Assembly (NCBI RefSeq): GCF_000972845.2
Contig: NC_040033.1
Span: 6,904,726-6,968,725, forward strand
Reading direction: 5' to 3'
DNA length: 64,000 nt
DNA from: Larimichthys crocea
Lineage: Eukaryota > Chordata > Actinopteri > Sciaenidae
The notes beneath the pieces were generated by a model that searched no databases, was not told where the DNA came from, and saw only the letters and a list, made by a program, of their open reading frames with translations. Position 1 is the first letter of the stretch, and every line of letters begins with the position of its first letter. Position numbers and translations under genes: made by a program. This document shows, piece by piece, positions 14,101-26,100 of this stretch.

Positions 14101-17100
14101 CTACGCAAGTTTTGACAAATTTCGGAAAAAGCTGCCACTTCTTGACCGGCGCCTGACCCAGCGGGAGCTGAAACTATCAGAATGCATCAGTGAGCAGAGG
14201 TGTTAATTCACTCGGGTCGGACAAAAGGGGAGGGACAGTGATCTAATAATTCCTATTGTTGAGCAGGAGCCAGAGACAGAGACACTTTCCCAGGATGATT
14301 TACGATGGCGGGAAGCAGATAAAAGAAGACGCAGAGAATAGATGGTGATGAACGTGTTGGGAGGCTCGACTCTGTGTCACTAAGCCCCATAATGACCAAA
14401 TATCTGCACAATATCAAGCCCATACTTCCATCCACACTCTCCTTGTTTCACCTTCGAGTCCACTTAATTCTTCCCCTTGTTTCATTCCACTAATGATTAA
14501 AGGTTATGAACTGGGGCCCAGGTTTCACAATTAGCCACCATGTTGGCTCGGGCCTGAGTCCAGAGGCCTCAGCTGACAGCAGGAATGGCTAATATAATAA
14601 TACAGGCCTGTCTGATAAGCTGCTGCTCTCTGCTGAGGGGTCCACTCCCTGACGTAAATCTCTCCGGTCCCGAACACAGCCCCACGCTGGGCCGGGGGGC
14701 CGGGAATGTCACAGGGCAGCAGGGAGCCAACTGCAAAGCAGAAGTGGGCCTCCCCATCCTCACCCCTGATGTTTCTGGAGGAATCTGAGCTTCATTACAG
14801 TTTAATGCTGTCTAATTTTACAGCAACAACCATCAAAACAGCATCAGTAAGACAAACATACTGGGAAAACTTTGATGATGTGGAGGCAAACCGCCACCAC
14901 ATTTCTGGACGTGGATTTTGGGAAAACAGGCAGGAGAAAGCTGCAAAAGCAAGACTCACATATTCCCGCTTTATACAGCTGATATGTTGAACATGTTATC
15001 AATCATTTCTTGTTAACACAGGGTGACATTATCCTTCATTTAGAGGCGAGTTTGTGTCCACCTGATGAATATTCACTCTCTTTTAGCTCCGTTTTTGGTC
15101 TCCATCAACACCTGGTGGCCTCCTCTGTACACCGACAGCCTGACCGACACATCAGAGAGTGTATTTTATCTGCTCTGGCAGACTAATTACAAAGAGATTG
15201 ATTAATTATGGTGTGCTGAATAATTACAGTTCATAATTAAATAAGAGGTGAGACGGTGATGGCGATTCCTGACAGTACTCTATCGAACAAGTAGTAATTA
15301 AGCAGATGATTGGACAATAATATGGCAGAAAATAGTGAAAGTTTTGATCTGCAAGTCGACAGAAACTATTTTTATGCTCATGTTATTGGTTTTTTTCCAT
15401 GTTTATAGAAAAAAAACAGGGCTGCAAGTAAGAAGTATTTGATTATCGATAAATCTGCTGATTACAGTCTTGATTAATTGCCTGTAAAATGTCAGAAAAT
15501 AGTCAAAATCTTCCTTCATATTGCCTTTTTTCTTTTGAGTCCTTGAGTCTTGGTTAAGTTTTTCTTTATTCAGACCAACAGTAGCAGGGATATCTCATAC
15601 TTAAGGCATAGTACTTCAGTGTTTGTGTCCACATGATGAATATGTACTCTCTTTTAGCTCCGTTTTTGGTCTCATCATCAACACCTGAAGGAAACATCTG
15701 GCTTTTTAGCTGCTAAAAGTTTGTCTGTGTTCATCAGCTAGTCGCTAACTGTGTCTGTCTGCCGTTTGATGCTCGACAGTGGGATTTTAGAGCTTTTTTT
15801 TTGCAGACTGTAAAACCAAAACAACGAGCTGAAAGGTGCTAAAATGCCACATAAAAATGTAGAGCTGAGTGGCATTGCAGACTTTAGTAAAAATTCTCTA
15901 TGGGTTTGTCACTAGAAGTGACTCATAAGATCCATTGTTAATATAAAACAATGATTATAGTTTCTACTTTTATTAATAATAATGCTACAAACACACACAC
16001 AGTGATACAATGCAGCTTTAAGGCTTTGCAAACACTCAACCTGGTCAACATGAAAAAAAATCATCTATACTCACTTTTAATGCCGTCCAGGTCAGCGGAG
16101 GCCAGCGTCTGAGCCTCGCTCTCGTCAGTAGGGATGCGTTGGTACTTGGCTTGCTCAGCACCCGTCATGTTGCCTGTGCGTCGGCGTTCTTGTAGGTCGT
16201 AGCCGCGGCTGGACACCCGAGCCAGTGGTATGTGTTCAGGTGGAGCTGACTGGGCAGAAGCGCTGGAAGTGTCGGGGGAGGTCGGCTTACTAGATAAAAG
16301 AAGAAACAACGAGCCAGAGTTGAATCGATAAGTGACAAAGGAATTGTTATTTTTTTTAGTTGTTTTTCAAGAAAAAGACGTATTTCCACTAAACCTCAAA
16401 CATTTCTCCACTACTACACTCCTTTATTATTTGGTGATTTGGTTATCGCAGGAATAACATCTCTATACTTTGGTCTTTTGATTCATGTGACACCTCTAAT
16501 GCTTCTCCTTATACAACGTATGCATCTCTCAAGTCAAAACACTTATATTTAAATCCACAAAAACACGGTGAGAAAAGACGCTCGGCCGATACAAATCCTT
16601 CAAAACAAGTCTGAAGTGAACATAATAGACTCACCGTCCTTTAAATGTCAGTTGTCCACAGCATTTCAGGACAGCAAAACTCAATTATTTTCCCCTCATA
16701 TCAGAATGTTTTTATAAAACAATTCCTCTGTTATTGGGCTGCTCTCAGATCGACTGAAAACAAGCAAAAGGTGTATACGCAGCTTTATCCCAGCCAAGAT
16801 TAGACCCTCATGAAGTGGAAAAGTAAATGTCACAGGGGGAGCCTGGGGCTGCTGAGGTGTGTTGTGTCGTCTATAGCGACAGGTGATATATGGGTCTCTG
16901 AGGAGCAGATTACTTGGGTCCATCAGATCATGCCCAGCAGGCCCACTGGATGCCTGAGACATGGTAACGTACAGAGAGTACCTCACTGGCCAATCAGATA
17001 TGTGATGGAGCACCCTCGCCCAATCAAAACGTGATGTGAGGACATTTCAGCAACATGGCAAAAACATGCATTATGCAATCATCACAGCAGGTAAGGCATG

Positions 17101-20100
17101 ATTAGTCTTTCATCCCCCCTTTTCTGTGTCCAACAACTAGACTTGACTCACTCTGAGGAGGATGCATCTTCAGTTTCTGCTCTCTCGCCGGACTGCGGCA
17201 CGATATCCAGCTCACGGGTAGAGTGAGGGCTCTCTTTGTCACATTTGGCTGAGTGGTCTTCATCCGAAACAAAGAACTGTGGAGAGAAAACAGAGTGTCA
17301 GAGCACGGCTTACTGTAAAAACATCCATCCATCATCAACTAGAGCACACACACGACGGCACAAAGGGACAGACTCGAAGGCGTGCGTACATAAGCTACAT
17401 ATGGATGTATACAATATAACTATAGTAGAGAAGTAGATATTGAATAAAATTAAGTAGCAGCAGAGTAAACTGACAATAAACCCAAAATTCAAACTAACAA
17501 CTTCAGCTATCAGATTAAAGAGAATTTAATTTAATTTAACTAGGAAGTCAAAATGTGATTTAAAAACCTCTTTTTCAAGGGAGTCCTGGCTGAGACAGGC
17601 AACAGCACAAACTAAGGACAGATTAAATAAATTAAAACCGATACAAAACAAAACAGACAGTATTAAAAAACATATAACATCCCAATAAAATAAAGGTGCA
17701 GTAAAAGGTGTGAATGACGACACCCCGATGATTCTGTCTCCATGGGATATGAGTAGAAAATGTGCTGTACTGATGTTTATTTTATTACTTGGTTTAATGT
17801 ATCTGTGTATCTATGAATTTATGTTGATTATCTATCTATCTGGATTTAAAAGCCATCAAAGAAATCTGATCATGGAGTTTTATAACCTGAAGAAGGAATC
17901 TGATCTTGAAAATAGATTCATTTAGGTATTTACTGTACAATTCAGGGATGCGTATTGATCCGATGAGAGCTCCACAGTCTTAAACAGTAGATGAATACAG
18001 TAAAAGATATGTGCGATGGGAAAACTGATGCTCTCTTTGAGGAACACGGAGAGAGATTTCCCAGAAATCTGGAGAAACTGATCACCTGCACTGTGAACAA
18101 GGACGTGATCAAATCTGAACCTCTGCTGTGAGGACGATACGGACAAAAGATACTTCCTCTAGCTCAGATGCTTTTGTAAAGTATAATAAGAACCAAACAT
18201 GAAACCCACTGATGAATGATTAAGACTATAATGAAATATTCATAGAGGAAAATATAGTAACGCTTCAGCAGATAGTGAGCAGGTTGGGTATCAGAGTATT
18301 GAACATATTCATGAAAAAAAGTCCGTGGCCTCCTCTGTACACCAACAGCCTGACCGACACATCAGAGAGTGGATTTTATCTGCTCTGGCAGACTAATTAC
18401 AAAGAGACTGATTAATTATGGTGTGCTGAATAATTACAGTTCACAATTAAGTGACATATTTTGTCATGTAGATTCAATTCCTGACAGTACTCTATCGAAC
18501 AAGTAGTAATTAAGCAGATGATTGGACAATTAAATGGCAGAAAATAGTGAAAGTTTTTGATCCACAAGTCAACAGAAACTATTTTTATGCTCATGTTATT
18601 GTTTTTTTCCATGTTTGTAGAAGAAACAGGGCTGTGAGTAAGAAGTATTATGATAAATCTGGTCTTGATTAACCGCCTGTAAAATTTTCCTTCATATTGC
18701 CTTTTTTTTTTTTGAGTTCTTGAGTACTAGTACTAGTAGTATGAATGATTACCTCCACATCTTTGACTTTCTCTGACTCAGTTGGACCAGAAGTTGTCTC
18801 CGTCCCCTCCTCCTCCTCGTCCTCTTCATCCTCTCCCTCCTCTATGGGACCACTGCTGGGAACTTGGCTGCTTTTGTGATCTTTGTCCTTTCTCCTCTTC
18901 TTCTTCCTGCGTACCTCGGAGGGCAGCTTGGACAGAGGTCGGTGGATGTGATGAGAGGAGTGACGGTGGTCTGGTGGAGAAGAAACAAGATTTAAAATGC
19001 ACCAGCTGATGAACTCCCTGATTTAATGAATGCTGAAACCACAATGAGACAGCCGTCTTACATTCGATGTCCTCCTCGTGGTAGCTGTGGTGCTGTTCAT
19101 CAGGAACCACAGCAGCAGGGCTGAGGATCTGCTGGAAGCGTTGGACGCCCAAAGCTTTGTTCAGGTCCCCATCATCCTCTTCATCGGGGCGCGGAGTCCC
19201 GTGTAGTGATGAGGCGGCGGGGGCCTCTGGCTGCAACACAAACAACAAATGAACAAATAAATAACAAAATAAAGAAACAAACAACAAACAAAATCTAAAG
19301 TTTGGAGATTCAAAGTGTTCAGTATTAATATGAGACATTAGGAAATGATTAATAGGATGCAGAATAGATAATAAAATCTGTTCCTTTTCAAAATAAAATG
19401 TTAAAATATTAATGTTTTTACAGTTAGCGCCTACAAGTTAAACCAAACATTGAGACAGCAAAATGTTTTTCCATAAAATCAACAGTTAATTTTTGTCTTT
19501 TACTTTGTTTCTGGAACTTTTTCATCACCTTCTATAACTTGTTTTACTCTTTTCCAGCTGTGAGAAGCCTTATGCATTCACAGTAGGTTCCTTAAATAAC
19601 ACGCATTAAAAAATAATGGGTGTTTTGGGCAGTTTCCCAGCATGACCATGCTAAATACTTAAAAACCTGAATGATCCTCTAGACTGGATTTGGGTAACCT
19701 TCACTTAAACTAACACTAGAGGGAGTTCTGGTTCTGCAAATACACAGTCAGGACATCATATGAGAGGCTCTCTCATGCATGCCTTCCTGAAAATGAGCCT
19801 CATATTGGAAACAATAGCCATGTGCATTGATCAGTTACTCTTTTTCCACACTGTGGTGTGATAGGGATCATGTGGGTGATAAGAGATCTGTTTTCTTGCA
19901 GCAGGATTCTGCGCCCTGCTGCGTCTCGCTCCGCCGGTGGGATGTTGTGATAAGGATTAGCTGGAGCGATGCAGCAAGTGGATCTAATCTGGCTATCAGG
20001 ATCGTGCCGTAGCCACCTCACGGCAGAGTAAATGTTGCCATGGCTACTGCACAGAGGCCTGACATCCTGCGGCGAACCCTCCCTGTGGCAAAACTCAGGG

Positions 20101-23100
20101 GCCACAAGTCATCTGATGCTGCACACAAATGGTTCTCAGGACACCCAACATGTCAGTCATATTATTATTTTCTCCAGTGCTGCAGGGAGTAACAGAAAAC
20201 AGCTCCCACCTGCAGCTCCTGCTTCGGTTTGTCTCACACCTTTGCAGTTCATGCACAGCAGACTGGTATATTCCACTACAGTTATCTGACACAAATACGA
20301 GCTATTCTTTACATTAAGATTTAACTAGCTCATAAATTATTACTGATATGTAAAAGATTCCCAACCTTATTTGGCTGTTAACCCTCATAAAAATGCAATG
20401 TCTAGTTGTTGACCATCGTCATGTTTCACACTTCTAGGAATTGTTAGAAGTGACACGTCACGGTTTCCTCTGATTACTCTAACAGATTACAGCCCTAAGG
20501 AGGTCAAATTATCCAATACTCCCTAAACAAAGAATAAAAAAGAACAAATACAAATCTGTGTGGCAGAATTTTCTTCTTTGCTACCCACACATTTATCTAT
20601 CCCTTGGTTGAGAGCCACTAAACCACCCAACTGTATAATAAAGTAGTTAAAGCTAGCTCCAACTCGACCAGCTACAGCAGAAATCAACAGTCTGATAATA
20701 TTTCCAACATTTTTTCTTCAAATAGCGAAACAAACTGCATCAAGAACCAAAAATAAATCATTAAAATCGACACAGAACAACATCTGGCAGCTCCTTGGAC
20801 GCATGATGTAAACCAGATTTGCCACTTTGTTTGTTCCACTTTTGACACATTTCCACATTCACGTGAAAAAGTATCGTGCGTATAGCTCGACAGATGTGAC
20901 AGAAATCCAAAGAAAGTGTGAAAAGCGGATTCCCATGACCCACACACCCCGTGCAGTGTTTCACCCTGACCTGTTTTTAACATGCCACACACAGGTGACA
21001 GAAAACCCCGAGCTGAACTGTGGACAAGCTGAGACCCACGAGTAAAAGGACAGACCGGTCAGCGTGTTAGGCACACATTCAATATTGACCCAAGGTTTAA
21101 TTCCTCATATAGCTTTTTCCTGACGTTGACCTCCAGAACAAAATCCTGCACTTCAATATAAAAAGGCACCAAGATCACTGCCAAGGACCTACATGGAAAA
21201 TCTGTAGGTATCATCCCACATCTGTGCACCTATCTCAATACACTGAGATTTAATTAAATGGCTGATCCGAAACCCTTAAGTACACGTATTCTGTCCAGAT
21301 GTGTGCTGCTACACAATCCGACAGTTTATTTTCACAGAGCTCTCATTCATATCATGGTTTCACAGTGAATCCCTAGAGGTGGGATGGATGTGTGAGGGAT
21401 TCTCAAAGAGGCGAGAGAAATTTCCACAACCGAAACCATGTGCAAAAACAAGCCCAGGGGAGCAGAGTAGAAACAAGATGACCCAGACAATGAAGACAAC
21501 TCTTAATAATATTTTTTGACTTCAATAAAAGGAGTTTCGGTGACTTACCTCGCTCATGCTTAATGGCAATCAACGTTTTTGGTGGCGACAAGTGTCGCTG
21601 CCCTCCACCATGACAACACTGGAGCTCTGACCCTCAACACCTCTATTAAGAACCGGAGGCAGCAGATATCCCTCTACCCCCTTGCTTATCAAAGCCTCGT
21701 GATGCCTTAATCAGACCCGTATCGGCCAACCTTCCACCTTCACTACCAGTCTGCCCATTGTGCCAGGGCAGAATAAACAAGACTGGCGTTCTCGCCTTGA
21801 GGACAAACGCTCGCTGAAAGGACAAGCCGTGTTTGAACAGCCAGGAACAAAACCCTCACGTTGACATTCATCTCCACATTTTAACTTTGCCACATAAAGC
21901 CTGAATATTGACCAAGGTGCTCTTAGTCAATGCGCCTTGAAGGGCAACGTAAATGCATAGGAACTGTGCATCTTGCGATTTTCAAAGGGCGCAGTATTGG
22001 TGGCTAATATTGACAGAAGTCATGTTGACTAAGAGGCTGGAATAAAATGTGATTAACGAGTTGCATGTGCCAGAAAGTTACAACCACTAAAAACTATTTT
22101 CGTTATTACAAATGACTGGAAAAACAGATTTGTGGTTGATCATTTGACCACGGAACAAAAACACTAAACTTAGCAATTCATCAACCAAATAAAAAGAGAT
22201 GAATATGGAACTTTTTCAGTCTCAGTCTAACAGCTGAAATGTGTTAATGTAGACATGCTGGTACCTTTTAACAAGAGCAATCAATAAAATCCCAAGGATA
22301 GAAAAGAATTAAAGTTGCATGTTCATTTATGGGGATTATCTATTACACGTATTCAAAGAAAACAAATAGTGTATATGAAATCTTAAACCTTTTAACATGA
22401 CGTTTACACTACACGTAACAAATATTACCAGGTACAAATGACTGTGCTGAGAATTAGGAAAAAAAGTAGACCACAGTATTCGTATAAGGCCCACGAATAG
22501 GACATTTAAATATGTTTCCAAGTATAAAAGTGCCATAAAATAAAATGTATAATGCCGTTGTTGCCTGATGTGTAATTTTTCCTCTGTTGTTTCATGCATA
22601 CATGCTAAGCTGCACTGCTGAGAGTTCAATTGTGCGTAAACTTGCCAAAGAAACATCAGTTGTCATGGTCAGCTATGTTTTTTAAAATTTGCTAAGGTGA
22701 CATGAATTGTAACGCAGCATTAAAAAGAGCAGTGACAGTGCTAATTTGCTTTTTTTTTTTAGCAGGTATAATGTTGTCTTTTGTCTTTGCAATAGAATGC
22801 TAATATTGGCACAAAACACAAAGTACAGCTGAGGCTGGACGGTTGAATGTCATTAGTTGTTCAGGTGTTTTGTCATAAACCAGAGGGCTGGATAAATCAA
22901 AAGGTCGACCTGATGATGGTGCTACATGGAAAGTTTTTACAAACACGAGAGCCCATCTGCTAAATTTCATGGCGATATATCAAATAGTTGTTAAGATATT
23001 TCAGTTTGGATCAAAAGTGGTGGAAAAATAACTGACTCATACCCGGCAGCAGGAATATTCGCTCTAACAGCCTGCAGAGAAAAATCAAGCAAAAATAACG

Positions 23101-26100
23101 CAACGTTCCTCAGCTCATATTTACTGCTAAAAAAAAGTTAATCTTGTGTAGCAACATAGTTGGTAAAGTTTGTGCACATGTGTGCAGTGGCTGTGTTACA
23201 TAATGAGGTGGACACTCGACAGTGAGTGGAGGCTGCAGAGGAGATTATCTGTGTCGTGAGGTAGGCTCAAATCCTACGCAGTCAGCATTCGGAGGGGAAA
23301 AGGGGGGAGATGGGCAGCGGATGTTGCAGCGATCATGTCGTACCGTGTGGCTGATGAGTCGATGCATTCCTACATATCTTAACATTAGTCTGCAAGGAGA
23401 TCGGAGTGCACATGCTCCGAGTTTCTGGAAGGGAGTGAGTTGTATCGCAGTTTTGTCCTTGGCATATTCAGAATTATGCATTATGCAAGCACTGGCTTTG
23501 ACAACCATCCTATTAAATCATGAATTCAAAGGCATGTTTGCACATCTTTAAATCAAACACGTCACATACTGTGAATTTAATAGAGAGAGACCGGAAAATA
23601 CGTCTTGCTTCCTGCCTTTTCATACATTTTAATTATATTTGCACTGTGAATTGAGCTTTCAGCTCTCAACAGCTTTATCATTTCATATGATGCAAACAGG
23701 GTTGTCAGTAGCCAAACACGGAAATTTGCATGAGATAGTGTCTTCACACCTTTATCTACTTTGAAGATGTGCAACTGATCATTTATCTGTACTTTACCGT
23801 TAGTGGGTGGATTCACCAGTAGCTGCTAGTTGCGCGTCATAGAATATATGTGAGGTTAGAATAGGAATAAAACAGAGATACACACAAAGATAGGTAGGGT
23901 GTGCCCTGAACCGTACTGATGGCTCATTTCTAGACAGTCTCTGTGACTGTCTCACTGAGTCACTGATACCGTTCCACTGAAATATCAAAGTTCACTGTTG
24001 CAATATGTGGATGGAGACGTGCTGACAGCAAAGCTTTCATGCGTGTCGTGGTCTAGACCAGTGGGTGGTCAAAGAAAACTACGAGGGGGGGCACAATGAT
24101 TAACAGGATATACACTTTCAGACCTTAAACATGAAATAATTAATGCAATCACAAGATAGTTAGGTGTATTCCTCATTGTTTAACTCACTCATTGGTTTAA
24201 TGTCTGTTTGAATTCTCTTGATCGACACAAATATTATTTAAATATGAAGCCAAGGCCAGCAGCTGACTAGCTTAGCTTAGCATAAAGACTGGAACTGGGG
24301 GGAAACTGTTAGCCTGGCTTTGTGAGAAGCTACCAAAATCTGTTTACGTAACATCTCATGTCATGCTTACTTAATCCATGTCAGCACTATGTCAGCTTAT
24401 GGTTTAAGCTTCATATCGAACAGCGGGACATGATAGTGGTACGTTTCATCTAACGCTGGTCGAGAAAGAGAATAAATCCCCAAATATTGAACCATAACTT
24501 TAAAGTTCATTTTGTATGAAATAAACAAACAAGATATAACATTATTAGTGAGCTTTAGAGGTGGTGGTAGATTGATGTTGTTTCCTCTGGAGAAACTTCT
24601 CCCTTCATATTTACGGCACCGCACTGACCTGAGTGCGGGGGTCAATCTTCTAATCTACCTCTCGACAAAGTAAACAAGCAGATTTCCAAAACTATTCCTT
24701 TAAAAATAAAAGGGACATAAATAAATAATAAATAAATGTGTTGGAAAGCAATGAGCTGGACGGTTATGTTCAAATGGATACAGCAGTGCTGGAAGACACT
24801 GAATCCCTGGCCAGTTCGAGTGGCTCTGCAGCTGACCCTGACATCTGACATTTCCGTGTGAGGGGAGAAGCGAAAACTAAAAACCTTTGCAAACCTGAGC
24901 CAGCAGCACAGCAGGTTTCTTAACATTACTTCGTCCTGTTGATTACCGAAAGCCATTTGAAGCGCTCCCCTGTCGAGAAACCTTTCCTAATCCACCTCTA
25001 GACATTAGAGGTGACTATCTGTAATTAGTGATGCATTAAGACAACATTAGGTAATAATTATTAGCTTGGTTTTCTAATGCCTGAGAAGGGTTCGCGAGTT
25101 GTGGACAAAGTAAAAAGCACAAGAACTAGACTGAACATTAACCAGCTGCAAAGTTCATGTTGAGGTTAAATTTGCCTAAAGAACCAAAGTCAGGCGACGT
25201 TTAGGCTTTACAAAAATCTCTATTTGCACTATTTAAGATAATGTGTAATGAGGTTTGAAATATGACACAGAGAAACAGACAGCAAACCATGCTCTGGACT
25301 CATGTGTTACACTGAGTATGTTTAAACTAAACAGACTCACCTTAAATGAATACAGATAGTCCATTAAATCACACGCGTACACACACAAACAGGTGTGTTG
25401 GTGTACAGGCAGCTATGTTTACTTTTCCAGTGTTACAAGTAAAAGACCACGCTGACCACTTTCATGGAAGACGACTTGTTCCCCATTTCAGTCAGCCCTC
25501 GTCACATGACCGGGGCAGCTCTTCAGGGTGGGAAGAAGACATTACTCACTTTAAAAAACACGATTATATGAACTCTCCCTGGCCACACACACACACACAT
25601 TGTTCAGGAGATAATGATTAACTTGGTTCGAGTAGGAGCCAAGAGATCGACCAATAACTGCTGAGGCACTGTCATATAGCAAACATTTTTATCTTTACAG
25701 AGCTTCTTGGTCACCAGCAGGCTGCTGCTTCCAAGTCTAGCCAAGTAATGCGCCATAATCTCAGTACGTTTTATGGCAGGTAACTGTCTTACTCATAAAA
25801 AGACAGATAAAGACGAGGCTTGCCAGAATATCTGTAAGGGGTTCAATCAAAATGAAAATCTTGAGTTCAAGGAGTTCAAAGTTAAAAAGCTCTTTGCATC
25901 ATATTCTATGGAATATGATGTCGGGTAATCTTTACAGCCTCTAATTAAACTTTTATCTTGATTACAGATGATAAGCAAAGTAAAACTGAAAGGAGACCAT
26001 TGCTCTCGCTAAGATTAGTTGATCACAATGACGATTCAGAGAGCTCTATTTACAGAATATGAGTGGCAATGGAACATAGTATGTATAACTCTGCTTTCAT

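Noticed and set aside
18826..19338. 170-codon minus-strand frame
   Set aside because: Its start is intronic and its end reads the slc4a2 exon at 18970-18753 in the wrong frame; only the residues from the 19230-19062 exon are real.
23245..23508. Minus-strand frame with [14 protein letters not shown] end
   Set aside because: This kind of peptide recurs in fish as a translation of interspersed repeats; no domain and no splice context.
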